From positions 62,001 through 126,000 of the forward strand of contig CACXKA010000001.1 of NCBI GenBank assembly GCA_902768125.1: a DNA stretch of 64,000 nt, written 5' to 3'. A program made the position numbers and the translations under genes. Origin of the DNA: an uncultured Bacteroidales bacterium (GTDB lineage Bacteria; Bacteroidota; Bacteroidia; Bacteroidales; Bacteroidaceae). The notes under the pieces are model-generated. The model searched no databases. It was not told the origin of the DNA and saw only the letters and a list, made by a program, of their open reading frames with translations. Shown piece by piece: positions 17,252 to 26,498 of the stretch (positions within the stretch are counted from its first letter, which is position 1; each line of letters begins with the position of its first letter).

Positions 17252-17704
17252 TTATGCTATATTAAATTCGTTACCTGCAAAGGGGTCGTGAATCATCTTC
17301 AGGTATTTCCCGAACTCATCCAGTACACATTCAGTGGCAATCTCCACATTCTTCACCCTGCCGAAATCTTCACGCAGACACATCGAGTGTACATCACCTT
17401 CACTACCCCATGCTACCCATATCTCCACCTCATGTCCTTCCCACGCCTCAGCATAACCTGTTGAAGCCAACGCATAATCGGTGTGGAAAAGGTGACACGC
17501 ACCTTTCACCATCTGTTCTGCCACCTCGCGCGACACCACGCCATACTCCGCAATCATCTCCGCTGGCACACCCAGCATCTGTTCCTTCACCTCGTTCTGG
17601 TATGCCACCAGCCCTCCTTGATAATAATTGCTGGCACCACTATGTGCTGTGATGGCAGCCGCTATGCGTCCACCCGTACACGATTCTGCTGTAGAAATAG
17701 TCAT
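17252..17704 (-). CDS. Divergent stand-alone CinA C-terminal-like protein
   Basis: The 150-residue protein begins MTISTAESCTGGRIAAAITA, the core motif of the CinA C-terminal domain (nicotinamide-nucleotide amidohydrolase, PncC). It continues GGLVAYQNEVKEQMLGVP and GVVSREVAEQMVKGA, as expected. The first helix normally preceding this motif is absent: an in-frame stop lies ten codons upstream, near the promoter. Also, the usual TGIAGPGG loop reads TGYAEAWEGHEVEIWV. Amidohydrolase activity is therefore uncertain. A -7 box at 17732 supports the start. Confidence 0.75.
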   Translation of the reverse strand: MTISTAESCTGGRIAAAITAHSGASNYYQGGLVAYQNEVKEQMLGVPAEMIAEYGVVSREVAEQMVKGACHLFHTDYALASTGYAEAWEGHEVEIWVAWGSEGDVHSMCLREDFGRVKNVEIATECVLDEFGKYLKMIHDPFAGNEFNIA

Positions 17705-17731
17705 AATAGTCTCTCTTGGTGATTCGAGCTA

Positions 17732-17739
17732 CAAAGGTA
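17732..17739 (-). promoter_or_regulatory. -7 box for CinA-like gene
   Basis: The minus strand reads TACCTTTG, 27 bases before the ATG at 17704. Confidence 0.7.
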
Positions 17740-17748
17740 CGACTTTAA

Positions 17749-17776
17749 GTGAAAAGTGAAAAGTGAAAAGTGAAAA
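17749..17776. repeat. Tandem heptamer array, 4 x GTGAAAA
   Basis: Four perfect GTGAAAA units start 9 nt upstream of the CinA-like -7 box. The unit is the reverse complement of that at 17155. Confidence 0.9.
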
Positions 17777-17895
17777 ATCTACATCAACAGCCATTCTGAC
17801 AGTTCTTCATCGCATAGTAACTGGGTTTTTTCACTTTTCAAACCACTAAAAAAAACATTTCTCACTTTTTCTTGGTCACTTTTCACTTTATGTCG

Positions 17896-17903
17896 TATCT
17901 TTG
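17896..17903 (+). promoter_or_regulatory. -7 box for GH43 gene
   Basis: TATCTTTG followed by CA lies 47 bases before the ATG at 17951. CACTTTT-type heptamers occupy the 35 bases upstream. Confidence 0.7.
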
Positions 17904-17950
17904 CAAAAAACTATCAACTTTCAATTCATTAATCTTTCTGTTTTCAGCAA

Positions 17951-19591
17951 ATGAAAGCCTCTATCAAAACTCTCATTGCAGCCATTTGTTGCACAGCGCT
18001 GGCAACATCCTGCACCAACAAAACCACAGAAATGGCACAGACCAAACTGACCACCGTAGGCAACCCATTCATGCCCCTTTGGGAACACATTCCTGACGGC
18101 GAACCCTATGTGTTTGAAGACCCCGACCAACCCGGGAAGTACCGTGTGTATGTGTATGGCTCACACGATGACCTCATCAGCGAATACTGCGGACGTGACC
18201 AAGTGGTATGGTCAGCCTCTGTTGACAGCCTCAACAACTGGCGATATGACGGTGTCATCCTGGTGGTGGACAAGAATGCCAACGGGGAACCTTTTGATGC
18301 GAAAGGTACTGCCGATGTGCTTTATGCTCCAGATGTGACATTGGTGACTGATAGTACGGGCAAGAAGACCTATTACTTGTTCCCCAATGACCAAACAGGT
18401 GCCCGTAACGGGCTGATAGCGAAGAGTGACCGTCCCGATGGTCCTTTTGAGGTGTGCAACTGGAGCAAGGACAACCCCAATCAGGTGGATGGCGTGCTGC
18501 AGTTCGACCCAGCCGTGTTTGTTGATGACGACGGCAGAGTGTATGGCTATTGGGGATTTGAGCGCTCTTATGCTGCAGAGTTTGATCCCAAGACAATGGC
18601 AACGGTCAAGCCTGGCACGAAGATTGTGGAGGACATGATTTCTGGCAGATACCAAGAAGGTGTGTTCAGTTTCTTCGAAGCCTCTTCCATCCGCAAAATC
18701 AAGGACAAGTATGTCTTCATCTACAGCCGTTTCACCAAGGATGGTGAGTTCGGATTGCCTGTCTCCAACTACACATTGGCTTATGCCTACAGCGACAACC
18801 CATTGGGTCCTTGGACCTACGGAGGCACTATCATTGATGGTCGTGGTCGTGAGAAAGACGAACAGGGCAACGTGATTGCATCAGCCACCCCCGACGGCAA
18901 CACCCACGGCTCCATCTGTGAAATCAACGGACAGTGGTATGTCTTCTATCACCGTCAGACAGGCACGGATGAGTATGCCCGTCAGGCAATGGTGGCTCCC
19001 ATCAGCGTGAAGGTGGAAGAAGGTAAAGGTGGCAAGGTGGAGATTTCGGAAGGTGAATACAACTCCAACGGCTTTGCGCTGGAAGGTCTCAACCCATTCG
19101 AACGTCATTCAGCGGGTATCGCTTGCTGGTACACGGGTCCCAAAGTGGCTGAACACAACTGGCCTAACAACACGTTCTATGGTTCTTACATCGCCTCCTC
19201 GTACGGTACGGATGACAAGTTTGAGGCTCCTTACGACCTGCGCAACAACACCAACCCCGTTGTCAACAACACCGATGGTTCCATCGTCGGTTACAAATAC
19301 TTCAACTTCGACGCCAAGCGTCTTTCCGACGACCTGAAGTTGTGTCTGCGCCTCATTCCTGAAGGCATCGACGGCACCATCGACATCATGATGGACCGCC
19401 CTTGGACTTCGCAAGGTGGCAAGAAGATTGGTCAGATTGACCTGAAAGCCGATATGCCCAAGACTTCTACAGAAGTGACAGCCGACATCGACGCATCCCA
19501 ACTCGTGGGCGTTCATGCGATTTTCTTCCTCTTCAAATCCGACACCAAAGAGAAGTCTCTTTGCACATTGGAGGACTTTGTGTTCGAATAA
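17951..19591 (+). CDS. GH43-family glycosidase lipoprotein
   Basis: The 546-residue protein has a lipoprotein signal (ALATSC, Cys21). A five-bladed propeller of GH43 type follows, with the expected acidic residues in context: an EDPDQPGKYRVYVYGSHD start, FDPAVFVDDDGRVYGYWG for the pKa-modulating Asp, and FFEASSIRKIKDKYVFIYS for the catalytic Glu. HGSICEINGQWYVFYHR is the usual late blade. A C-terminal beta-sandwich (from about 380, ending LCTLEDFVFE) resembles a CBM6-like domain. GH43 enzymes cut arabinosyl or xylosyl linkages; the precise linkage is not predictable. It fits the xylan theme of the window. Confidence 0.88.
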   Translation: MKASIKTLIAAICCTALATSCTNKTTEMAQTKLTTVGNPFMPLWEHIPDGEPYVFEDPDQPGKYRVYVYGSHDDLISEYCGRDQVVWSASVDSLNNWRYDGVILVVDKNANGEPFDAKGTADVLYAPDVTLVTDSTGKKTYYLFPNDQTGARNGLIAKSDRPDGPFEVCNWSKDNPNQVDGVLQFDPAVFVDDDGRVYGYWGFERSYAAEFDPKTMATVKPGTKIVEDMISGRYQEGVFSFFEASSIRKIKDKYVFIYSRFTKDGEFGLPVSNYTLAYAYSDNPLGPWTYGGTIIDGRGREKDEQGNVIASATPDGNTHGSICEINGQWYVFYHRQTGTDEYARQAMVAPISVKVEEGKGGKVEISEGEYNSNGFALEGLNPFERHSAGIACWYTGPKVAEHNWPNNTFYGSYIASSYGTDDKFEAPYDLRNNTNPVVNNTDGSIVGYKYFNFDAKRLSDDLKLCLRLIPEGIDGTIDIMMDRPWTSQGGKKIGQIDLKADMPKTSTEVTADIDASQLVGVHAIFFLFKSDTKEKSLCTLEDFVFE

Positions 19592-19646
19592 TCTCCGTTT
19601 TTACCTGTTTTTCAAGTTTCTGACGATATAATTGCAGGAAAAATCG

Positions 19647-19654
19647 TAACTTTG
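19647..19654 (+). promoter_or_regulatory. -7 box for pyrE operon
   Basis: TAACTTTG followed by CA lies 31 bases before the pyrE ATG. Confidence 0.7.
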
Positions 19655-19685
19655 CATCGTAAAAACAATTAAAAAAAGAATTCTT

Positions 19686-20318
19686 ATGAAAACATTGGAG
19701 AAGATTTTTGCAGGGAAACTGCTGAACATCAAGGCAATCAAGTTACAACCAGATAACCCTTTCACTTGGGCAAGTGGTTGGAAGTCACCTTTCTATTGTG
19801 ATAACCGAAAGACACTGAGCTACCCCGATTTGCGCAACTTCGTGAAATTGGAAATCTGCCGCATCATCGAGGAGAACTTCCAAGAGGTGGATGCCATCGC
19901 AGGTGTGGCAACAGGTGCCATTCCACAGGGTGCATTGGTGGCTGATGCACTGTACAAGCCATTCGTATATGTGCGAAGCAAACCCAAGGATCACGGATTG
20001 GAGAACCTCATCGAAGGTGAGTTGAAGCCCGGCATGAAGGTGGTGGTGATTGAAGACCTCATCTCTACAGGTGGTTCCTCACTGAAGGCAGTTGAAGCCA
20101 TTCGCAACAACGGTTGTGAGGTGATTGGCATGGTGGCAAGCTATACCTATGGCTTCGATGTGGCAAAGAAAGCCTTCGACGACGCAAACGTGAAGCTCAT
20201 CACCCTGACCAACTACGAGGCTGTTCTGGAGGTGGCACTGAAGACGGGTTACATCACGGAGAGCCAGATTCCTGTGCTGAATGAATGGAGAAAAGACCCA
20301 AGTAACTGGCAAGGATAA
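19686..20318 (+). CDS. pyrE: Orotate phosphoribosyltransferase
   Basis: The enzyme converts orotate and PRPP to orotidine 5'-phosphate in pyrimidine synthesis. The 210 residues contain the PRPP-binding signature VVVIEDLISTGGSS, the flexible-loop region VRSKPKDHG with its catalytic Lys, and the N-terminal FTWASGWKSPFYCDNR that binds orotate. It is the first gene of a run with an SRPBCC-like protein, argH and a lipoprotein, with gaps of 4, -1 and 1 nt. Confidence 0.95.
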   Translation: MKTLEKIFAGKLLNIKAIKLQPDNPFTWASGWKSPFYCDNRKTLSYPDLRNFVKLEICRIIEENFQEVDAIAGVATGAIPQGALVADALYKPFVYVRSKPKDHGLENLIEGELKPGMKVVVIEDLISTGGSSLKAVEAIRNNGCEVIGMVASYTYGFDVAKKAFDDANVKLITLTNYEAVLEVALKTGYITESQIPVLNEWRKDPSNWQG

Positions 20319-20322
20319 GATT

Positions 20323-20787
20323 ATGGCAAAATACGAAAGTCAGATCAAGCAGGTTCCTTACACTCAAAGTGCGATTTATGCCAAGATTTCGGATTTGACG
20401 AACTTGGCAGTCATCAAGGAACGATTCGATGACCCGACCGTGCAGGCAAAGATGCCCGCAGACAAGATTGAGGAAATTCGCAACGTGGTGGACAAGATGG
20501 AGTTTACAACCGACACAGTGTCTGCCCCTGCAGGTCCTATTGGCGGCAATATCTCTGTGCAGATTGTGAATCGGGAACCAGAGAAGTGCGTGAAGTTCTC
20601 CTCTACCAAGTCGCCCGTGGACTTCAAGCTGTGGGTGCAAGTGCTTCCCGTCAATGAGACCTCCAGCAAAATCAAGGTGACGCTGGATGCCGACCTCAAC
20701 TTCTTTATGAAGCAGATGCTGGACAAGCCGCTGAGTCAGGGAGTGGATAAGTTTGCGGACATGTTGGCAATGATACCCTACGAATAA
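20323..20787 (+). CDS. SRPBCC/START-like small protein
   Basis: The 154-residue cytosolic protein (MAKYESQIKQVPYTQSAIYA...) looks like an SRPBCC (START-like ligand pocket) fold: N-terminal strand, a helix with DLTNLAVIKERF, then beta strands and a long C-terminal helix (KPLSQGVDKFADMLAMIPYE). The ligand is unknown. The ATG at 20323 lies 4 nt after pyrE; an earlier in-frame start would overlap pyrE. Its stop overlaps the argH start (TAATG). Confidence 0.8.
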   Translation: MAKYESQIKQVPYTQSAIYAKISDLTNLAVIKERFDDPTVQAKMPADKIEEIRNVVDKMEFTTDTVSAPAGPIGGNISVQIVNREPEKCVKFSSTKSPVDFKLWVQVLPVNETSSKIKVTLDADLNFFMKQMLDKPLSQGVDKFADMLAMIPYE

Positions 20788-22121
20788 TGGAAAAACTTTG
20801 GACTAAGAACATCGCAATGACAGAAGAGATAGAGAAGTTCACGGTGGGCAGAGACCGCGAGATGGACTTGTATCTCGCCAAGTATGATGTGCTTGGCTCT
20901 ATGGCTCACATCACGATGCTGCAGTCGATTGACCTCTTGACGGCTGACGAACTGCAGGTGCTCCTGAAGGAACTGAAAGCCATCTATGCCCAGGCTGAGA
21001 AAGGTGAGTTCGTGATTGAGGAGGGCGTGGAAGACGTGCACTCTCAGGTGGAGATGATGCTGACCCGCAAATTGGGCGACATCGGCAAGAAGATTCACTC
21101 AGGTAGAAGCCGCAACGACCAAGTGTTGGTGGACTTGAAGCTCTTCATCCGCGACCAGATTAAGGATATTGCTGGATTAGTGAAGAATCTTTTCGACGAG
21201 CTGATGATTCAGTCGGAGCGTTATAAGAACGTGCTGATGCCAGGCTACACCCACTTGCAAGTGGCGATGCCCAGCAGCTTCGGCTTGTGGTTTGGGGCCT
21301 ATGCCGAGGGATTGGTGGACGATATGCAGTACTTGCAGGCAGCCTGGAAAATCACCAACCGCAACCCGTTGGGTTCGGCTGCGGGTTATGGCAGTTCGTT
21401 CCCCTTGAATCGCCAGATGACCACCGACCTGTTGGGTTTCGACTCAATGGATTACAACGTGGTGTATGCCCAGATGGGACGTGGCAAGACGGAGCGGAAT
21501 GTGGCATTCTCGATGGCAAGCATTGCGGGTACATTGGCAAAACTGGCGTTCGATGCGTGTATGTTCAACTCTCAGAACTTCGGCTTCGTGAAACTCCCAG
21601 CCGACTGCACCACTGGCTCCAGCATCATGCCCCACAAGAAGAACCCCGACGTGTTCGAACTGACAAGGGCGAAGTGCAACAAACTGCAGTCGCTGCCTGT
21701 CACTGTCACGATGATCATGAACAACCTGCCTGTGGGCTACTTCCGTGACCTCCAGATCATCAAGGAAGTGTTCCTTCCTGCTTTCAACGAACTGAAGGAC
21801 TGCCTCCAGATGGCGGCATATATTATCAACAAAATGGAGGTGAACGAGCACATCCTCGATAACCCCATCTACGACCCAATGTTCTCTGTGGAGGAAGTGA
21901 ACCGTCTGGCACGTGAAGGTATGCCTTTCCGCGATGCCTACAAGAAAGTGGGACTCGACATCGAGGCTGGTAACTTCACCCCCAACAAGGACATTCACCA
22001 CACCCACGAAGGTTCTATTGGCAACCTCTGCAACGACAAGATTCAGGCATTGATGGACGAAGCCATGCAGGGTTTCAAGTTTGAGAAAATGGAAGAGGCA
22101 GTGAAGAAACTGCTGAAGTAA
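20787..22121 (+). CDS. argH: Argininosuccinate lyase
   Basis: The enzyme cleaves argininosuccinate to arginine and fumarate in the cytosol. The 444 residues carry the superfamily signature GSSIMPHKKNPD with its mobile catalytic serine loop. Also present are HSGRSRNDQV near residue 100 and the catalytic-His region MPGYTHLQVAMPS. The start codon overlaps the preceding stop by one base. Pyrimidine and arginine genes in one operon suggest coupling through shared precursors (inference). Confidence 0.96.
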   Translation: MEKLWTKNIAMTEEIEKFTVGRDREMDLYLAKYDVLGSMAHITMLQSIDLLTADELQVLLKELKAIYAQAEKGEFVIEEGVEDVHSQVEMMLTRKLGDIGKKIHSGRSRNDQVLVDLKLFIRDQIKDIAGLVKNLFDELMIQSERYKNVLMPGYTHLQVAMPSSFGLWFGAYAEGLVDDMQYLQAAWKITNRNPLGSAAGYGSSFPLNRQMTTDLLGFDSMDYNVVYAQMGRGKTERNVAFSMASIAGTLAKLAFDACMFNSQNFGFVKLPADCTTGSSIMPHKKNPDVFELTRAKCNKLQSLPVTVTMIMNNLPVGYFRDLQIIKEVFLPAFNELKDCLQMAAYIINKMEVNEHILDNPIYDPMFSVEEVNRLAREGMPFRDAYKKVGLDIEAGNFTPNKDIHHTHEGSIGNLCNDKIQALMDEAMQGFKFEKMEEAVKKLLK

Positions 22122-22122
22122 T

Positions 22123-22659
22123 ATGAAACGATTTCTCCCGCTTTTCTTGTCGGTCTTCATGCTCATCAGTTGCAGCGATGACGCGACCAGCATGTTCTCC
22201 AATCGTGAACATGTCTATTGCGCCTTCGATGTGTTGAGGTCTGACGTGCTGTTCAATGTGATGGGAAACTATGGGCAATTCGCCAGCATCCGAAGACGAG
22301 TGGTGGATGGAATCACCCAGATTGAGTTAGTCAGCAACACAGGACTCAAAGGCTACTACCCTTCTGACAAATTGGTGGACAACTTCGGATTGGGCTTGGG
22401 CGGTCTTATCGTGGGCACTAACAACTTTGGCGAACCCCTCTGTTACGACCTTGCCTGCCCGATTTGTGACCGAGTAGACAGAAGACTGACGCTGACCAAC
22501 GACGGCTATGCCAAATGTGGCAAGTGTGGCGTGAGTTTTGACTTGAATAACTCTGGCGTGATTTACAAGATTCCTGAGAATGCCGACCTGCCTGTGAAGC
22601 GTGGACTCTACCGCTATCGCATCAACTATAACGGACAAATCGTCAATGCCTATAACTGA
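22123..22659 (+). CDS. Small lipoprotein with CxxC pair
   Basis: The 178-residue protein has a lipobox (LISC, Cys17). A middle region contains CYDLACPICDR followed 22 residues later by CGKCGVSFDL, a likely metal-binding ribbon. The spacing resembles Rieske-like domains, but the histidines of a Rieske cluster are absent, so a zinc site is more likely. It starts one base after the argH stop. Function is not known. A short hairpin with AGTAAG arms follows at 22678-22693. Confidence 0.7.
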   Translation: MKRFLPLFLSVFMLISCSDDATSMFSNREHVYCAFDVLRSDVLFNVMGNYGQFASIRRRVVDGITQIELVSNTGLKGYYPSDKLVDNFGLGLGGLIVGTNNFGEPLCYDLACPICDRVDRRLTLTNDGYAKCGKCGVSFDLNNSGVIYKIPENADLPVKRGLYRYRINYNGQIVNAYN

Positions 22660-22702
22660 CGAACGAAACAAGAGCAGAGTAAGCTTGCTTACTTTGCCTG
22701 GT

Positions 22703-22709
22703 AAGGAGG
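22703..22709 (+). promoter_or_regulatory. Strong Shine-Dalgarno before the flippase gene
   Basis: AAGGAGG lies 9 nt before the ATG at 22719. Most genes in this window lack such a perfect match, so this one stands out. Confidence 0.6.
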
Positions 22710-22718
22710 AAGAAGACT

Positions 22719-24161
22719 ATGTCAACTGACCTGAAATCGAAGACGGCACAGGGTTTCCTCTGGGGAGCCTTGAACAGTGGTGCCATGCAAGTGCTGAATG
22801 CGGTGTTTGGCATCGTCTTGGCACGTAAACTCGATCAAGGCGACTATGGTCTGATTGGCATGCTCACCATCTTCACGTTGGTTGCCAACTCGTTGCAGGA
22901 CAGCGGTTTTGTGACTGCCTTGACCAACAAGCGAGAAGCCACCCGACAGGATTACAACGCTGTCTTCTGGTTCAACATCAGCGTGAGTTTCCTCCTCTAC
23001 ATCCTGCTGTTCCTCTGTGCCCCTCTCATTGCCCTCTTCTTCAAGGAACCCATCCTGACGGATCTTTCCCGTTACTATTTCATCAGTTTCTTCATCGCAT
23101 CGTTCAGCATCGTGCCTCGTGCCATCCTCTTCCGACTCATGAAACAACGTGAATTGGCAATTATGGCGATTATCTCCCTGTTGGTATCAGGTACGGTGGG
23201 TATTGTGATGGCGTATAACGGAATGGCATTCTGGGGACTTGCCACACAAACCATCACGTTCAACCTGATGGTCAGCATCATCAGTTGGGTATTCTCAGGA
23301 TGGAAGCCCTCGTTTCAGTTCACCTTCACACCCATCCGAGAGATGTTCCCGTTCTCCTGCAAAATGCTCATCACCAGCATCTTCAACCAAGTGAACAACA
23401 ACATCTTTTCGTTGGTGTTAGGAAAAATCTACACGAAGGTGGAGGTGGGTACTTACACTCAGGCAAACAAGTGGAACACGATGGGAGCCAACACCATCAC
23501 CGGTATGGTGCAAGGTGTGGCGCAACCTGCTTTTGTGGAAGTGGGTGATGACCTCGAACGCCTTCGTCGCGTGTTCTCCAAGATGCTACGCTTCACTTGC
23601 TTCGTTTCCTTCCCACTCATGTTCGGACTCTCGCTGGTGGCACCCGAGTTCATCGTCACCCTCATCAAGGAAAAGTGGCTTCCCTCTGCCCACCTCATGC
23701 AGATTCTTTGTATTGGCGGTGCCTTCCTACCCATCGCCACACTCTACTTTAACCTGATTATTTCGCGTGGCAAGTCAGACATCTATATGTGGAACATCAT
23801 TGCCCAAGGATGCGCCATCCTCGGCAGTATCCTGATGGTGTATGGTTTGGGAGGCAACATCACCTACATGGTCATTGCCTACGTCGCCATCGTCATTCTC
23901 TGGACAGGCATCTGGCATCGTTTCCTCTATCAAGAAATCCGCTATCCTTTTTTCTCAGCCATCAAGGACATCCTTCCTTTCCTCCTCATTGCCTCCGCCA
24001 CGATGGTCATCACCTACTTCGCCACAAGCTGGATAGAGAACCTTCCCATCCTCCTCCTCGTCCGCATTTTGTTGGCAGCAGTTCTTTACATCGGATTGCT
24101 CTGGCTCTTGGGTGCCAAAATCCTGAAAGAGTGCATCGGCTACCTGCTGAAAAGAAAGTGA
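22719..24161 (+). CDS. Polysaccharide flippase/exporter (MOP superfamily, WzxC-like)
   Basis: The 480-residue protein has about 14 membrane helices. It opens with KTAQGFLWGALNSGAMQVLN and ARKLDQGDYGLIGMLTIF, the conserved N-terminus of Wzx/PST polysaccharide transporters. Such proteins flip undecaprenyl-linked oligosaccharides across the inner membrane for capsule, O-antigen or exopolysaccharide. It is solitary here, without neighbouring glycosyltransferases or polymerase. The substrate is therefore unknown. Confidence 0.9.
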   Translation: MSTDLKSKTAQGFLWGALNSGAMQVLNAVFGIVLARKLDQGDYGLIGMLTIFTLVANSLQDSGFVTALTNKREATRQDYNAVFWFNISVSFLLYILLFLCAPLIALFFKEPILTDLSRYYFISFFIASFSIVPRAILFRLMKQRELAIMAIISLLVSGTVGIVMAYNGMAFWGLATQTITFNLMVSIISWVFSGWKPSFQFTFTPIREMFPFSCKMLITSIFNQVNNNIFSLVLGKIYTKVEVGTYTQANKWNTMGANTITGMVQGVAQPAFVEVGDDLERLRRVFSKMLRFTCFVSFPLMFGLSLVAPEFIVTLIKEKWLPSAHLMQILCIGGAFLPIATLYFNLIISRGKSDIYMWNIIAQGCAILGSILMVYGLGGNITYMVIAYVAIVILWTGIWHRFLYQEIRYPFFSAIKDILPFLLIASATMVITYFATSWIENLPILLLVRILLAAVLYIGLLWLLGAKILKECIGYLLKRK

Positions 24162-24228
24162 ACCACCCCTGTGGTGGGCATTCCCCCATTTAAACCATTT
24201 TCCTTGCCGAGCTATCCAAAACAATACT

Positions 24229-25908
24229 ATGGATAGAAAAGCAATCATCACATTCCTGCTTGCCCTCGTTGCTGTTGTGGGACAGGGACAGAAGCAGACA
24301 AACGTACGGAAAGAGACTCCACAGAAGGTTGTGGGGCAAATCAGTATCACGGCAGAGACGCAGCTGAACGCTCAGCAGAAAGTGACGGCACACATGACGA
24401 TGGACGACTACGACGGTCCCATCGGCATCAAGCTGCGTGGCAACAGTTCATTGGGCAACAATCAGAAAAAATACACCCTCGAACTACGCAATGAGGAAGG
24501 AAAAGAAGTGGACGCTGAACTGATGGGCATGCCTGCTCACAGCGACTGGGTACTGCTGGGTCCTTACTATGACGTATCGACGGTACGAGACCCATTGGCG
24601 TTCCAGCTCTGGCGAGATATGGGACATTGGGGACCTCGCACGCGAATGGTGGAACTGACGCTCAATGGTGACTATCGAGGCATCTATATTCTTTGTGAGG
24701 CAATCAAACGAGGTGCTGACCGCGTGAACATCGACAAGATGAAGAAGACCGACATCAGCGGACGAGAGCTGACGGGTGGCTACTTGCTACGCATTGATAC
24801 CGCCAACGACGACGATGCCACATTCCCTTCGAAGGTGCCAGGTGTGGGTGAGGGAAATTTCATGACGCAAGTCACTTGGTCATGCATCTATCCGAAAAAG
24901 AAGAAAAGTCTTCAGCCTGAACAAATCGCTTACATCCAGAGTTACATCGACACCGTCGAGCAGGTCATCCAATCCGATTACTTCGCCGACCCCAAGACGG
25001 GCTATGCCCGCTACATCGACGTGCCTTCCTTCGTTGATTACTTTATCCATACGGAATTAAGCCTCAATGCCGACGGTTACAAACGCAGTGCCTACTTCTA
25101 CAAGGAACGTCAGCAACCCGACGGAACGGGAGGTAAACTTGTGGCTGGTCCTGTGTGGGATTACAACCTCGCTTATGGCAACGCGGGCTTTGCCAATGCC
25201 GACAATCCAGAGGCTTGGAACTTCGAAGGTGCCAGCAACAACCCCACCCCAGCTATGTGGCAACGGTTGCTCCAAGATCCTACCTTCCGCAAGGCGGTCA
25301 AGACTCGCTACAAATCCCTTCGCAAGAACGTACTCAGCGATAAGGCCATCGATGCCTACATCGACCGCCATGTTCGCCTCATCACTCCTTATCTTGCCCA
25401 CCACTTCGAAACATACCCCGAACTGCTGGCGTCAGAAGAGGAAAAGAAGGAAGGGCGTCCACAGAATCCCTTTGGCGGAGGAGGTTTCCCTGGATTTGGC
25501 GGAGGTTTCCCTGCTATGCCAGATTCCATACCACCATTCGGTGGCTTCGGTGGTGGTTTCCCTGGCTTTGGCGGTGAAGGATTTCCAGCAATGCCTAATT
25601 CCGTGCCGACATTCGGAGGTGGATTTCCCAATTTCAGTGAAGGAGGATTCCCTAATTTCGGCGAGGGTGGGTTCCCTGCTTTCGGAGGTGGCGGTATGGG
25701 CTTCAACCCTTTCGGAGCTTATCGTGTCAGTTCCTACGAAGAGGAAATCAAGATTGTAAAGGATTGGCTCCACAACCGTCTTGCCTTTCTCGACCGAAAC
25801 ATCGAGCGATTCGACAAGGATTGGGAGCCACGCATCCAAGAGCTCAAGGAAATCAAAGCACCCCAGTTCGGAGGCTTTGGTGGAGGTTTCCCTGGCTTTT
25901 TCCAATAA
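24229..25908 (+). CDS. CotH-kinase-family secreted protein with inserted Gly-Phe-Pro repeats
   Basis: The 559-residue protein has a signal peptide (MDRKAIITFLLALVAVVGQG) and a CotH domain. Typical stretches are IGIKLRGNSSLGNNQKKYTLELR, RDPLAFQLWRDMGHW, GDYRGIYILCEAIKRGADRVNI and GPVWDYNLAYGNA, which holds the probable metal-binding Asp/Asn. CotH proteins are atypical secreted or spore-coat protein kinases. The domain is interrupted at residues 413-497 by low-complexity Gly/Phe/Pro repeats with seven GFP motifs, and an eighth ends the protein (GGFGGGFPGFFQ). The CotH fold resumes between them (YEEEIKIVKDWLHNRLAFLDRNI). Confidence 0.87.
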   Translation: MDRKAIITFLLALVAVVGQGQKQTNVRKETPQKVVGQISITAETQLNAQQKVTAHMTMDDYDGPIGIKLRGNSSLGNNQKKYTLELRNEEGKEVDAELMGMPAHSDWVLLGPYYDVSTVRDPLAFQLWRDMGHWGPRTRMVELTLNGDYRGIYILCEAIKRGADRVNIDKMKKTDISGRELTGGYLLRIDTANDDDATFPSKVPGVGEGNFMTQVTWSCIYPKKKKSLQPEQIAYIQSYIDTVEQVIQSDYFADPKTGYARYIDVPSFVDYFIHTELSLNADGYKRSAYFYKERQQPDGTGGKLVAGPVWDYNLAYGNAGFANADNPEAWNFEGASNNPTPAMWQRLLQDPTFRKAVKTRYKSLRKNVLSDKAIDAYIDRHVRLITPYLAHHFETYPELLASEEEKKEGRPQNPFGGGGFPGFGGGFPAMPDSIPPFGGFGGGFPGFGGEGFPAMPNSVPTFGGGFPNFSEGGFPNFGEGGFPAFGGGGMGFNPFGAYRVSSYEEEIKIVKDWLHNRLAFLDRNIERFDKDWEPRIQELKEIKAPQFGGFGGGFPGFFQ

Positions 25909-25926
25909 CTATATAAGGCTTTTCTG

Positions 25927-26469
25927 TTAAAAACGCACTTTCCGCTCGGGAGCAGAGAAAGAGCAGAAACGAGCAGAGCCTTCTGTGATGTAGAGCACAG
26001 CGATGTTGTCATCGTCGGCTTTGTACATTGACTTGAGGCTTGGGTTGCGCTCCAAGAACTCGGTCTTCACAGCCAAAGCATCGTCGTTCACCAAAGTGCC
26101 TGCGATGCGAATCCATTCACTGCCCGATGGCTTCAGGGCGCAAATCTCGAACTTACCGTTAGCAGCCATCTGCTTGTAAACGTCCTTCACCTTGCCCGTC
26201 ATGATGTAAAGACGTCCATCAATAATTTCCGACACACCAAAAGGACGCACATGAGGTTGGTCGCCATCGACGGTGGCGATGAAGAATGCGTTGCACTCTT
26301 TCAAGAAAGCTTGTACTTCTTCCATGTTCTGCTGTTTTGTTTCTTCACTAATCGTGTCTGCTGTAGCTTCAGCCGACGTTTCTGAATTTGCCTCAGCTTC
26401 TGCAGGCTTGTTGTTGTTGCATGCCACCATCGTCAGCAGCATTGCCATTGCAAAAAGAATCTTTTTCAT
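25927..26469 (-). CDS. PNPOx/split-barrel flavin-binding-type lipoprotein
   Basis: The start at 26469 gives a lipoprotein signal (LLTMVAC, Cys17). An Ala/Glu/Thr-rich linker follows, then a split-barrel domain (residues 50-180) with CNAFFIATVDGDQPHVRPFG, DGRLYIMTGKVKDVYKQMAANGKFEICAL and the closing strand RFCSFSAPERKVRF. Such domains bind FMN, F420 or haem. It is unusual to find one as a lipoprotein. It lies 29 nt downstream of the GH3 gene on the same strand and converges with the CotH gene (18-nt gap). Confidence 0.8.
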   Translation of the reverse strand: MKKILFAMAMLLTMVACNNNKPAEAEANSETSAEATADTISEETKQQNMEEVQAFLKECNAFFIATVDGDQPHVRPFGVSEIIDGRLYIMTGKVKDVYKQMAANGKFEICALKPSGSEWIRIAGTLVNDDALAVKTEFLERNPSLKSMYKADDDNIAVLYITEGSARFCSFSAPERKVRF

Positions 26470-26498
26470 TGTTTTTTTGAAATTAAGTTGGAATGCGA

